A stretch of DNA of 28,821 bases from an uncultured Christensenella sp. (GTDB taxonomy: Bacteria; Bacillota; Clostridia; Christensenellales; Borkfalkiaceae): contig CAJTQE010000015.1 in assembly GCA_910578655.1 (NCBI GenBank), forward strand, positions 1-28,821, written 5' to 3'. The notes under the pieces were generated by a model. The model did not search any database and had not been told where the DNA came from. It worked only from the letters and a program-made list of their open reading frames with translations. The translations under genes were made by a program, and so were the position numbers. Below, in pieces: positions 8,165-15,724 of this stretch. The stretch's first letter is position 1; the number at the start of each line of letters is the position of its first letter.

Positions 8165-8749
8165 TCAGCTTTTTTGTAACAAGCTTTCTATAAGCCCTTT
8201 TACGTATTCCTGCGCGTCTATACGCGTAGGATAAGCCTGTAAATTCCCCAAATCTTCGGGCGTACCGTATTTAACTACTTCTATGACCAATTTTCTGAAA
8301 CACTCAACTTTTTTGCCGCGCTCGGCAGTGGTAACGGCAAGGCGCAAATCCCCCTCGCGGTACTGTGCAACAACAAGGTTGCTTAAAATATAAGTGTTGT
8401 AATCTATCGCAAACGAACCGAAATCGGTACGGGCGAGTTCTTCGTCCCTGCGCCTGCACACTTCGTCAAAGTCGTCCTTTCCGATAAGCTCGCCGCAGTA
8501 CTTAACTATAAGCTTGTCATTACCCGTTAATACAGAGTCCTCCGCACACCGCGCAAGGTCGTAGCTTTCGCCCGAGTATTTATATTGCAAATCGGCGCAA
8601 GTAACCGCAAAGCCGTAATTGCCCAATTTTTCGCTGACCGCAGCCATAGACTGCGGAGAGATTAGTATCCACAGTGAAAAGGTCAATATTCCTACGGCAA
8701 CAAGCGACGCCACCGTTATTAATGCTGATTTTAAAACGACTTTGTTCAT
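8165..8749 (-). CDS. Unknown single-pass membrane-anchored protein
   Basis: Taken as 194 residues from the ATG at 8749. A longer frame back to 8875 exists, but it would run over the promoter and into the divergent lipoprotein gene, and its extra residues look non-coding. An N-terminal hydrophobic segment (about residues 8-31) suggests a membrane anchor with the remainder outside. The outer part is charged and helical, with several Cys and pairs of short helices resembling TPR-like packing, though no family is recognised. A promoter sits 13 nt upstream of the ATG and no Shine-Dalgarno sequence is visible, so the leader would be very short. It is divergent from the lipoprotein gene at 8842; a shared envelope role is conceivable but unproven. 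Confidence 0.7.
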   Translation of the reverse strand: MNKVVLKSALITVASLVAVGILTFSLWILISPQSMAAVSEKLGNYGFAVTCADLQYKYSGESYDLARCAEDSVLTGNDKLIVKYCGELIGKDDFDEVCRRRDEELARTDFGSFAIDYNTYILSNLVVAQYREGDLRLAVTTAERGKKVECFRKLVIEVVKYGTPEDLGNLQAYPTRIDAQEYVKGLIESLLQKS

Positions 8750-8762
8750 ACGTGTGTCTGTA

Positions 8763-8791
8763 ATTCTACCACACTGCAAATTAAAATGCAA
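8763..8791 (-). promoter_or_regulatory. Promoter of the 8165-8749 gene
   Basis: TTGCAT (8786-8791, minus) and TAGAAT (8763-8768) are separated by exactly 17 nt. Only 13 nt lie between the -10 and the ATG, so the leader is predicted at about 5-7 nt, too short for a Shine-Dalgarno site. Confidence 0.65.
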
Positions 8792-8830
8792 CTGTTTAAA
8801 AAATATATTCTTATTATTGCATTTCGTAAA

Positions 8831-8836
8831 TATAAT
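8831..8836 (+). promoter_or_regulatory. -10 box abutting the lipoprotein start
   Basis: TATAAT ends 5 nt before the ATG of the lipoprotein gene. No good -35 is seen at 16-18 nt, and the region is AT-rich, so it could be chance. If real, transcription would start at or inside the start codon. Confidence 0.35.
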
Positions 8837-8841
8837 TAAGT

Positions 8842-9486
8842 ATGAAGAAATTTTTATATGTTTTTTTAGCCGCAATCGCGGCGGTATGTTTTTTAAGCGG
8901 CTGTCAAAGTAAAATAGACTACTCAGACTACGTTTCCGAACGGCGCAGCAATATCTACCTGTACTCCGACGACGGGTTGGAGATTAAAATCAATATTTGC
9001 GAGCGTGAAACGCCATATTCGCTTGACGGAATTAAGGGCGACGTAAGCGACTTTTTGGAAATCTTCGTCACTCTTCCGGAAAATTACAGCGAGGTCGGCG
9101 TTTCCGTCGGAAGCATAAACGGCGAAATGAATTATAAGGCGGTTGAAAACTGTTACTATTTAAGCGCAGGCGCAACTCTTTCGGGCGAAAGCGTTGCCGT
9201 AACGCTGACTTATAACGGCGAAAGCAAAGAATACACCGCGTTAAGCGTGCTCTACGACGGGGTGATAACGTGTGACGAAGCGGTTGAATGCGCAGTCGAG
9301 CACGACGGAGAGCTTTTTAATTCACTTGCCGAAAAGGGCATTTTCCTTGCGGAAATTTCCGTTCGCCTCCTGTTCGACGAAGGGTGCTATTATTACGTCG
9401 GCGTGTGCGACAGAGAGAAAAAAATAACCGCCTACCTCGTAGACGGCGAAAAGGGAACCGTAATTGCAACCAAGCAATTAGGTTAG
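8842..9486 (+). CDS. Putative lipoprotein of unknown function
   Basis: A 214-residue protein with a lipoprotein signal peptide: KK, a hydrophobic core (about residues 4-17) and the lipobox LSGC with lipidated Cys21, predicting anchoring to the outer face of the membrane. The mature part is acidic and beta-rich. The last 35 residues (YYYVGVCDREKKITAYLVDG and onward) resemble the strand pattern of PepSY-type repeats, but this is only a resemblance. No family is recognised. The ATG is fixed by the signal peptide. No Shine-Dalgarno sequence precedes it. Its 3' end overlaps the convergent hemW by 4 nt. Confidence 0.78.
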   Translation: MKKFLYVFLAAIAAVCFLSGCQSKIDYSDYVSERRSNIYLYSDDGLEIKINICERETPYSLDGIKGDVSDFLEIFVTLPENYSEVGVSVGSINGEMNYKAVENCYYLSAGATLSGESVAVTLTYNGESKEYTALSVLYDGVITCDEAVECAVEHDGELFNSLAEKGIFLAEISVRLLFDEGCYYYVGVCDREKKITAYLVDGEKGTVIATKQLG

Positions 9487-10592
9487 CTGAAAAAGTTTAT
9501 TATAATGCTGTTTTGAATATAAATATGTTCGGGTTTAATGCAAATAAACCCGTTCTTTTTTTGGAAAAAAGACGCCAGTTTTTCAAGTGTTTCGGCGTAC
9601 TCTTTTTCAAAATCTTCGCCGAACAAAGCCGTATATTCCGCCGAATCTATTCCGCGCGTAGTGCGCAGCGCAAGCATAATATATTCTTCTTTCTGACCTT
9701 TTTTATCTATTTTTTCGCTGTCTATCACAGCAAAGTTATCCGACAGTATGCATTTAAAATACTCGTCCAAATCAAAAGTGTTGGTAAAGCGCACGTTATT
9801 AATACACGACGACGCCGAAACGCCGAAGCCGATATATTCGCCCCTCTTCCAATAGTTGAGGTTGTGCCTGCTCTCCTTTCCCTTTTTGCAGAAGTTGGAA
9901 ACCTCGTATCTGGCGAACCCGATACTTGCAAGCTTTTGTACGCCGAATTCGTACATCTTTGCAACTTCATCGCCGTCGGGCAGCTCGCCGTTTAAATAGT
10001 CGGTATAAATAGGCGTTCCGTCCTCAGGCGTAAGCGCGTACATAGAGATATGACTTGCGCCCGAATTTGCGGCTGCCGATATGGTTTTTTCAATGTCGGA
10101 AAGAGTTTGACCCTTTAAACCTATCATTACGTCAACGCTGAAATTTTCGCTCTTTAAAAGGCGTGCGCAGGCAAAAAAATCTTTTAAATTGTGTATCCTG
10201 CCGATATCTTCGAGCTGGCTGTCCACAGCCGTCTGCAAACCCACGGAAAAGCGGTTTATTCCGCATTTTTTGTACGTTGAAATTTTTCCGGCGCTGACTG
10301 TACCGGGATTTATTTCAATTGTAATCTCTGCGCCGGACGATAAATTGAAATTCTTTTTTGCCGCGGCGACGAGCATTGCGATATAGTTTTCGTCTATGAC
10401 CGACGGCGTGCCTCCGCCTATATACAGAGTGTCGAAAGTCATATTTTTAAGTTCTTGACTGCGCTTTGCCATTTCGCGGAATACGCATGCCATATAACTT
10501 TCCGCATAACAGATTTTGTCGGGAAAGGAAGCAAAATCGCAATAACTGCATTTACTTTTACAAAAGGGGATATGTACATATATTCCACTCAT
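9483..10592 (-). CDS. hemW: Radical SAM heme chaperone HemW
   Basis: A 369-residue radical SAM protein of the HemW (formerly HemN-like) family, which binds heme and hands it to respiratory apoproteins; it is not the coproporphyrinogen oxidase itself. The N-terminal IPFCKSKCSYCDF holds the CxxxCxxC cluster motif (Cys11, 15 and 18). Family markers follow: YIGGGTPS, EINPGT, FSVGLQT, YALTPEDGTPI, RYEVSNF and the C-terminal-domain stretch NYWKRGEYIGFG. The start has an AGGAGG site. HemW is commonly found beside lepA in Bacillota, as here, although a palindrome-rich spacer and the MGMT-domain gene lie between. It ends in a 4-nt overlap with the convergent lipoprotein gene, and no terminator is visible. 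Confidence 0.93.
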   Translation of the reverse strand: MSGIYVHIPFCKSKCSYCDFASFPDKICYAESYMACVFREMAKRSQELKNMTFDTLYIGGGTPSVIDENYIAMLVAAAKKNFNLSSGAEITIEINPGTVSAGKISTYKKCGINRFSVGLQTAVDSQLEDIGRIHNLKDFFACARLLKSENFSVDVMIGLKGQTLSDIEKTISAAANSGASHISMYALTPEDGTPIYTDYLNGELPDGDEVAKMYEFGVQKLASIGFARYEVSNFCKKGKESRHNLNYWKRGEYIGFGVSASSCINNVRFTNTFDLDEYFKCILSDNFAVIDSEKIDKKGQKEEYIMLALRTTRGIDSAEYTALFGEDFEKEYAETLEKLASFFQKKNGFICIKPEHIYIQNSIIINFFS

Positions 10593-10606
10593 TACAGCCT
10601 CCTAAC

Positions 10607-10778
10607 GAAAATGTTGCGCCATTCTGCGTGCAGCATTTTCCGTGAATTTCAGCGGCTCTGCCGCTCTGCCCGCAAGCCCGGGGCAAACTTACAAAACAAT
10701 TGCGGACGTTTACACCGCCGGGGCGCAAGCTTGCGCAAATCGGGTTGCGCTGCGCAAAATCGCGCTTTTGCGCAGCGC
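10607..10778. repeat. GC-rich block of palindromes between the MGMT gene and hemW
   Basis: Four stem-loops lie in 172 nt: 10607-10617 with 10630-10640 (11 bp, one mismatch); 10651-10656 with 10660-10665 (6 bp, 3-nt loop); the self-complementary 14-mer at 10723-10736; and 10747-10759 with 10766-10778 (13 bp perfect, 6-nt loop). By hand count 10621-10780 is about 59% G+C, richer than its surroundings. None is followed by a T-run. No stop-free frame here resembles a protein. It may be a REP-like extragenic palindrome cluster, a structured RNA or a transcription-end region. Confidence 0.6.
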
Positions 10779-10784
10779 CGTTAA

Positions 10785-11087
10785 TTAATGCCACCTGTAA
10801 GTTTTCATATCTACTTTATCGCCGATAAATTTTACGCCCTCTTCTTCGAGCATAGCGCGCTGAACGCCGCTGCCGCCGAACGCAAACCCGTCCGCTAAGG
10901 AGCCGTCTTTAAACACCACTCTGTGACAGGGCACGACCCCGAAATAAGGGTTGCAGTGCAAAGCCCAACCCACCTGCCTGCCTGCACGGGGCGAGCCTAT
11001 CGCACGCGCAACGTCGCCGTAGCTTACCACTTTGCCTTTCGGCACGGTTTTAACGTATTCGTAAACGGCATTAAAAAAGTCGCTCAT
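10785..11087 (-). CDS. MGMT-family DNA-binding/alkyltransferase-domain protein
   Basis: A 100-residue protein consisting only of the O6-alkylguanine-DNA alkyltransferase catalytic/DNA-binding domain: a helix-turn-helix region (GKVVSYGDVARAIGSPRAGR, about 18-37) and the active-site motif VPCHRVV (about 52-58) with Cys present. Alkyltransferase-like (ATL) proteins of similar size have Trp at this position, so alkyl transfer remains possible; but the N-terminal domain of Ada/Ogt enzymes is absent, and the usual GYGYG-type loop is replaced by a FGGSG stretch. Role: repair of, or flagging of, O6-alkylguanine. The ATG overlaps the end of lepA by 4 nt (translational coupling). Confidence 0.82.
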   Translation of the reverse strand: MSDFFNAVYEYVKTVPKGKVVSYGDVARAIGSPRAGRQVGWALHCNPYFGVVPCHRVVFKDGSLADGFAFGGSGVQRAMLEEEGVKFIGDKVDMKTYRWH

Positions 11088-12889
11088 CTGTCTTTGTTGG
11101 TTTTAAGTATCTGCATAAACACTTCCGACGGCACCTCGACCGAGCCTATCGAGCGCATGCGTTTTTTGCCCTCTTTCTGCTTTTCAAGCAGCTTTTTCTT
11201 TCGGGTTATGTCGCCGCCGTAGCACTTTGCAAGCACGTCTTTTCTGACTGCTTTTACCGTTTCGCGCGCGATTATTTTTCCGCCTATTGCGGCTTGAACG
11301 GGTACTTCGAAAAGTTGACGGGGAATTGCCTCTTTCAGGTTTTCGCAAAGCATTCTGCCGCGCGTATACGCCGAATCTTCGTGGACTATCATCGAAAGCG
11401 CGTCGCACGGTTCGCCGTTTAGAAGTATGTCAAGCTTGACAAGCTTACTCGTCTGATAGCCGATAAGCTCGTAATCGAAACTTGCATAACCGCGCGTACG
11501 GGATTTGATACTGTCAAAGAAATCGAAAATAATTTCGTTTAACGGCAGATTATATTCAAGGCGGACGCGGCTTGCGTCAAGATAGGTCATCTGCAAAAAC
11601 GTACCCCTTTTTTCACGGCACAAGTCCATAATCTGCCCTAAGTAGTCCGGCGGAGAATAAATGTCCGCTTTGACGATAGGCTCTTCCATTCTCTCTATTT
11701 CGGACTGGGCAGGCAAATGCGACGGGTTGTCGACGAATATCACCTCACCGTCGGTTTTAATCACCTTATAACTTACGCTGGGGGCGGTGGTTATAATTTC
11801 AAGCCCGAACTCGCGCTCTATTCGCTCCTGTATAATTTCCATATGCAGCAGACCCAAAAATCCGCAACGGAAACCGAAGCCCAGAGCTACGGAAGTATCC
11901 GGCTCGAAAATTAGCGACGCGTCGTTTAATTGCAGTTTTAAGATAGCTTCCTTTAAGTCGTTAAACTTACTGCCGTCAAGCGGATATATTCCGCAAAATA
12001 CCACGCTTTGAACTTTTTTGTAACCGGGCAGCGGCTCGCTTGCCGGCGCGTCTGCGTTGGTTACGGTATCACCGACGGCGACGTCCAGAATGGATTTTAT
12101 CGACGCGGCGATATAGCCCACTTCGCCCGTGTAAAGCCCGTCTTTGGGTGAAAGGTTAGGACTGAAAACGCCCACCTCAACAACATCATAAACCTTGTCC
12201 GAACGGAACGTTTTGATTTTGTCGCCAGCCTTGATAGCGCCGTCCTTTACGCGAACAAACAAAATTACGCCCTTGTAATTGTCGTAATAACTGTCGAAAA
12301 TCAAAGCTTTCAGCGGAGCGTTCTCATCGCCGTCCGGCGCGGGGAAATACTTTACTACGCTTTCCAAAACGTCCTCTATGCCTATTCCCTCTTTGGCTGA
12401 AACAAGCGGCGCACTCGAAGCGTCAAGCCCTATTACGTCCTCTATCTCTTTTTTAACTTCGTCGGGACGGGCGGACGGTAAATCAATCTTATTTATGACA
12501 GGCAGAATTTCAAGGTTGTTTTCAAGCGCAAGGTAGACGTTTGCAAGCGTTTGCGCCTCCACGCCTTGCGACGCGTCAACAATCGCTATTGCGCCCTCGC
12601 AAGCGGCAAGCGAACGCGATACCTCATAAGTAAAGTCGACGTGACCGGGCGTATCGATAAGATTAAACACGTATTCCTGTCCGTCTTTCGCCGTATAGAA
12701 CATTCTTACGGGCGTAAGCTTAATGGTTATTCCGCGCTCGCGCTCGATATCCATAGAATCCAAAAGCTGGTTTTCCATATCGCGCTTTGATACCTGCCCC
12801 GTCTTTTCGATAAGACGGTCGGCAAGCGTGCTTTTGCCGTGGTCGATATGCGCAACTATACAAAAATTTCGAATATTGCTTTTTTTCAT
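11084..12889 (-). CDS. lepA: Elongation factor 4 (LepA GTPase)
   Basis: A 601-residue ribosome-associated translational GTPase. The start is taken at ATG 12889 (MKKSNIRNFCIVAHID), 16 codons inside a longer frame, because it matches the family N-terminus, and GAGGGA sits about 9 nt upstream in the tail of the preceding gene. G1 is AHIDHGKST, G3 DTPGHVDF, G4 NKID and G5 SAKEG. The EF4-specific C-terminal domain is present, including VPVQAAIGGKIIARETVKA, DVLAKCYGGDITRKKKLL and SVEVPSEVF. EF4 affects ribosome back-translocation and 30S assembly under stress. It begins 2 nt after the small membrane protein gene and overlaps the MGMT-domain gene by 4 nt. Confidence 0.96.
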   Translation of the reverse strand: MKKSNIRNFCIVAHIDHGKSTLADRLIEKTGQVSKRDMENQLLDSMDIERERGITIKLTPVRMFYTAKDGQEYVFNLIDTPGHVDFTYEVSRSLAACEGAIAIVDASQGVEAQTLANVYLALENNLEILPVINKIDLPSARPDEVKKEIEDVIGLDASSAPLVSAKEGIGIEDVLESVVKYFPAPDGDENAPLKALIFDSYYDNYKGVILFVRVKDGAIKAGDKIKTFRSDKVYDVVEVGVFSPNLSPKDGLYTGEVGYIAASIKSILDVAVGDTVTNADAPASEPLPGYKKVQSVVFCGIYPLDGSKFNDLKEAILKLQLNDASLIFEPDTSVALGFGFRCGFLGLLHMEIIQERIEREFGLEIITTAPSVSYKVIKTDGEVIFVDNPSHLPAQSEIERMEEPIVKADIYSPPDYLGQIMDLCREKRGTFLQMTYLDASRVRLEYNLPLNEIIFDFFDSIKSRTRGYASFDYELIGYQTSKLVKLDILLNGEPCDALSMIVHEDSAYTRGRMLCENLKEAIPRQLFEVPVQAAIGGKIIARETVKAVRKDVLAKCYGGDITRKKKLLEKQKEGKKRMRSIGSVEVPSEVFMQILKTNKDR

Positions 12890-12891
12890 GT

Positions 12892-13299
12892 TTAAAGTTC
12901 CCTCATTAAAATAAACGCAACTATTGCCGCTATACACAAAACCGCAAAGCAGCAGTCAAGCACTATTGCCGTAATTCTTACGGGCTTTAAGCGTGATTTT
13001 CTGTTTGAAACAGAAAATCCGAAACAAATTAAAGACAAAATAAGTATGAAAACAGAAATGAAAAACACAGCGAAATACGGCGCGGCGGCTGCCACACCCG
13101 CATACACCACGACGAGTAAAAACGCGTCGCCGTACTCTGAAATGTCCGTTCCTCCGTTCTGCGACGGATAAAGCTTTTCAAGTATAACCAACTTGAAATC
13201 CAAATAGCATAAAAACAGCAAAAACGCAAAAAACAATATCAGCACTGCCGTTGAAAGTATTTTTTTACTCGGCTTTTCGGTTAAATTATCCGTTTCCAT
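12892..13299 (-). CDS. Small membrane protein of unknown function, first gene of the lepA operon
   Basis: A 135-residue protein with three hydrophobic segments (about residues 14-36, 57-94 possibly as two helices, and 109-131) separated by short charged loops; no signal peptide or known family is recognised. It stops 2 nt before lepA, whose ribosome site lies in its last codons, so the genes are certainly cotranscribed and probably coupled. The ATG has no Shine-Dalgarno sequence and lies 6 nt after the -10 box of a good promoter, so the messenger is predicted to be leaderless. It is divergent from the YwaF-type gene. Confidence 0.75.
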   Translation of the reverse strand: METDNLTEKPSKKILSTAVLILFFAFLLFLCYLDFKLVILEKLYPSQNGGTDISEYGDAFLLVVVYAGVAAAAPYFAVFFISVFILILSLICFGFSVSNRKSRLKPVRITAIVLDCCFAVLCIAAIVAFILMREL

Positions 13300-13305
13300 A
13301 ATTTA

Positions 13306-13334
13306 ATTTTAACTTAAATTTTAAATAAAGTCAA
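13306..13334 (-). promoter_or_regulatory. Promoter of the membrane protein-lepA operon, abutting the start codon
   Basis: TTGACT (13329-13334, minus) and TAAAAT (13306-13311) are 17 nt apart. Six nt separate the -10 from the ATG at 13299, so the expected transcription start falls on the A of the ATG. Confidence 0.7.
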
Positions 13335-13345
13335 TTTCTATTTTG

Positions 13346-13374
13346 TTGCAATTTTAAGCGAAACGGAGTATAAT
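13346..13374 (+). promoter_or_regulatory. Promoter of the YwaF-type gene
   Basis: TTGCAA (13346-13351) and TATAAT (13369-13374) are exactly 17 nt apart. The leader of about 14-15 nt carries a GTGAGGA ribosome site before the ATG at 13395. It is back to back with the minus-strand promoter; the two -35 boxes are 11 nt apart. Confidence 0.75.
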
Positions 13375-13394
13375 TCTGTCGTGAGGAAAAAATT

Positions 13395-14135
13395 ATGATA
13401 CTCTCTGTTAACGCAGCCAAAGTTTTCGGCTGGGAGCATTTAACCTTTATTGCAATTTTATTGGCGGTGGGCGCAGGCAGCCTCGTTTTCGTAAAACTCA
13501 AAGTCAAGTCCGAAAGGGCGGTTGACTTATCCGTCAAAATTCTGGGCGGAGTACTGCTTGCGCTTATTATATTCAACAGAATAGCAATCTGCTTTCACAG
13601 GGAATCGGCTTGGGGCTTAATCCCCGACAGCTTTTGCGGCGTAGGCAGCCTTTGCCTTGCGCTTAGCTGCATTTTCTTCAAGCGCGGAGCATGGCCGTAT
13701 CATATATTTGTTTACACTATGTTTTTCGGCGGTATGATTGCGGTTTTCTATCCCGACTTTATCGGTCAGAAATTCCACGGCGAGCCGACGGGCTTTTTGT
13801 ACCCTGCAACCATTTCGGGCTTGCTGCACCACGCGCTCGCGTTCTATATTACGGTATTTCTTACCGTTACGGGGCATTTCAAGCCGTGCGTAAAAAAGAC
13901 ATTCGTTCTGCCTATCGCTATTTGCGTAATGCTCGTTTACGGTCAGTTTCTGATAGATGCGTTCGGCTTTGAAAATCCTATGTATATCGGAAAACCGTTA
14001 ATACCGAACACGTTTATTGCCTGGTATATCGTCGAGCCTGCGCTGATAGGCGGCGCGTACGCAATAGCGTATTTGTACGAATTCCTTGTAAAAAAGAAAT
14101 CCGCTGCGGTCGGGACCGACGGCGAAAGCAATTGA
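13395..14135 (+). CDS. YwaF/TMEM164-type integral membrane protein
   Basis: A 246-residue protein with about six to seven membrane segments. The layout fits the YwaF (TIGR02206)/TMEM164 family: a W..IPDSFCG motif after the second helix (Cys at about residue 81), a conserved YPDF turn (about 120), a GEPTGFLYPATISGLLHH stretch with the family His pair (about 148-149) and a C-terminal YEFL. In eukaryotic TMEM164 the conserved Cys and His are tied to acyl-transfer activity on phospholipids; whether the bacterial proteins do the same is inference. The ribosome site is AGGA. It is a single-gene unit ending in a strong bidirectional terminator shared with the convergent membrane gene. Confidence 0.8.
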   Translation: MILSVNAAKVFGWEHLTFIAILLAVGAGSLVFVKLKVKSERAVDLSVKILGGVLLALIIFNRIAICFHRESAWGLIPDSFCGVGSLCLALSCIFFKRGAWPYHIFVYTMFFGGMIAVFYPDFIGQKFHGEPTGFLYPATISGLLHHALAFYITVFLTVTGHFKPCVKKTFVLPIAICVMLVYGQFLIDAFGFENPMYIGKPLIPNTFIAWYIVEPALIGGAYAIAYLYEFLVKKKSAAVGTDGESN

Positions 14136-14166
14136 AAATCCGCGCCTTTTCAAAGGCGCGGATTTT
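14135..14166. terminator. Bidirectional terminator between convergent genes
   Basis: A near-perfect stem of 14-15 bp (14136-14149 with 14152-14165) with a 2-nt loop core and A/T flanks in both directions. It begins at the stop of the YwaF-type gene and ends 2 nt before the frame-corrected stop (14168) of the convergent gene. This supports the corrected end of that gene. Confidence 0.92.
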
Positions 14167-14167
14167 A

Positions 14168-14720
14168 TTATAATTTCAACGATATGCGCATACCGTCGCT
14201 TTCCACTTCGACGATTTTTATTTTGCCGTGATAACGCTTGCTTTCCCTTTCTGACCTTGAAACGATATACAAAAACGCTTATCTCGCGGGCTTCGGCAGG
14301 CACGCCCGGACGGGCAAAGCTTTCTGCGGTAACTTCGTTTACCTCTTGCATAAGCCTTTGAAATGCCGGTGATTTCGAGCCCTTAAAATCAAGATAGCGC
14401 GATATGGAAAGCAAAACGGCAAAAACGACGAAACACGCTGCGCCGACGTAGAAAAGCCACGAAGCGTTGCCGTACGCCTCGGCAAACGACAGTCCTTCGA
14501 TAACAGCGTTCAACACGCCCAAAATAACGACAGCCGCAACGAATGCGCATATATACATTGTTACCTTTAAATATATCGGCACGGAATATTTCTTCCCGAG
14601 CGCACAGATAGCTTTTAAAGTAGCTTCCTGCTTTGCAACGATTTCCGCATCCGATTCTTTTATTACAAAATTATTGTAAGGCTGTCTGCCTTCCGCGTCA
14701 AAGCTGAATACATTTTTCAT
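14168..14720 (-). CDS. Two-helix membrane protein with a one-base frameshift near its C-terminus
   Basis: The N-terminal 147 or so residues (MKNVFSFDAEGRQPYNNFV onward) carry two membrane helices (about 52-75 and 87-109) and a helical cytoplasmic stretch. As read, the frame then turns into basic, low-complexity residues and runs antisense through the neighbouring gene. Dropping one base in the A5 run at 14271-14275 restores a sensible 35-residue end (VLYIVSRSERESKRYHGK, then a beta-like stretch ending SLKL) with a TAA at 14168-14170, immediately before the shared terminator. I therefore annotate 14168-14720 as one gene of about 183 codons with a +1 shift. A homopolymer sequencing or assembly error is the simplest cause, then a recent mutation; programmed frameshifting is less likely. 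The ATG overlaps the mreB-like stop by 1 nt. Family unknown. Confidence 0.65.
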
Positions 14721-15724
14721 TATTCCGTTGCAATTCTTGTAAACAAGTAGTCGTTTGATATTATCGTGCCTGCGCCTATCACGGCGGCAAGCTGAGGCTC
14801 GTCGGGAACGTTTACGGGAATTTTGAGTTTGCTTTTGATATACTCCGCAAGTCCGTCCATTTTCATAAGTCCGCCGGAAAGGTATATTCCGCCGTGTACT
14901 ATTCCGGACGCAACCTCTGCATTGAGCTTAGACATAACCAAAGAAACGTACTCCAAAATTTTATCGACGTAGGTCAGAATATATTCGTAAATGTGAGATG
15001 AATTTACCGCAATCGACGACGGAGCGCCGGTTTCGATATCCCTGCCGTCTGCAACGGTCATCTTATTATCGTCGTGCAAAAGACTTCCGACGGTGTTCTT
15101 TATCCTTTCGGCAGTCAGTGCGCCTATGCTTAAATTGCGCTTGTCGGCAAGCTCGTCGATAATATGCACGTCGATATTGCCGCCGCCGAGATTTATGTTT
15201 ATGCCGTAGATAAGCCCGTCCTGCGACAGCGCGGCGATATTGGTAATGCCGTAGCCTATATCCAGACAGAACATAGGCTTGCTTTCGTTTATGGAAACGT
15301 TGTGACCGAGCACCGCCGCAAACGGCGTAATGGTAAAGTAGACCGAAGCTATTCCGCAGTCTGCGGCAACGCGCTCATATTTTTCTTTAAGCTCGGCTCC
15401 GCTGCCGCAAGGCAGAATGAAAATAACTTCCGTATACTTTGCTCTGCGGCGCGTAATTTCTATCTTATTCAAAAAGTAAGCCATAAGGCACGCAGCAAGA
15501 TTTTCGTGTACTATATCGCCCTCGAATACAGGATTTATTATTTTAGTGTTCACCGCCGCCCTGCCCGAAAGCGCACGCGCCTTGTCGCCGTAGGCTTTTA
15601 CAGTATAGTTACCGTCGCCTTCCTCCGCAACGGCAATGCAGGTTGCTTCCTTTAACACCACTCCGCTTCCCGCAAGACAAATTTTGGTTTCACTTGAACC
15701 GAAATCTATCGCAATTCTTCTCAT
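14720..15724 (-). CDS. MreB-like actin-family protein
   Basis: A 334-residue bacterial actin homologue. Phosphate-1 is IDFGSSETK (6-14), phosphate-2 DIGYGITNIAAL (about 153-164) and the adenosine motif YLSGGLMKMDGL (about 285-296). MreB-typical features are GVVLKEATCIAV near the start, IINPVFEGDI, NLSIGALTAERIK (about 195-207) and VHGGIYLSGG. It is quite diverged from canonical MreB: the DLGTANT and DIGGGTT motifs are altered, so it may be an Mbl/MreBH-type paralogue or a specialised filament. No mreC or mreD follows; instead a two-helix membrane protein is translationally coupled (1-nt overlap) and could be its anchor, by inference. Maf lies upstream with a 4-nt overlap, as maf is near mreB in Bacillus. 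Confidence 0.82.
   Translation of the reverse strand: MRRIAIDFGSSETKICLAGSGVVLKEATCIAVAEEGDGNYTVKAYGDKARALSGRAAVNTKIINPVFEGDIVHENLAACLMAYFLNKIEITRRRAKYTEVIFILPCGSGAELKEKYERVAADCGIASVYFTITPFAAVLGHNVSINESKPMFCLDIGYGITNIAALSQDGLIYGININLGGGNIDVHIIDELADKRNLSIGALTAERIKNTVGSLLHDDNKMTVADGRDIETGAPSSIAVNSSHIYEYILTYVDKILEYVSLVMSKLNAEVASGIVHGGIYLSGGLMKMDGLAEYIKSKLKIPVNVPDEPQLAAVIGAGTIISNDYLFTRIATE

Noticed and set aside
8750..8875. Long N-terminal extension of the 8165-8749 protein
   Set aside because: It would cover the promoter and overlap the start of the divergent lipoprotein gene; its residues lack coding character, and the hydrophobic anchor begins naturally after the ATG at 8749.
10558..10794. 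Open frames through the palindrome block before hemW
   Set aside because: They owe their openness to high G+C and repeated GCGCAA words, have no ribosome site and resemble no protein.
12890..12937. Earlier lepA start 16 codons upstream
   Set aside because: It overlaps the preceding gene, and LepA homologues begin close to the MKKSNIRNF position, which has a ribosome site.
14000..14167. Uncorrected C-terminus of the membrane protein running antisense into the YwaF-type gene
   Set aside because: It gives basic low-complexity residues opposite a well-supported gene and passes the terminator; the shifted frame ends correctly at 14168.
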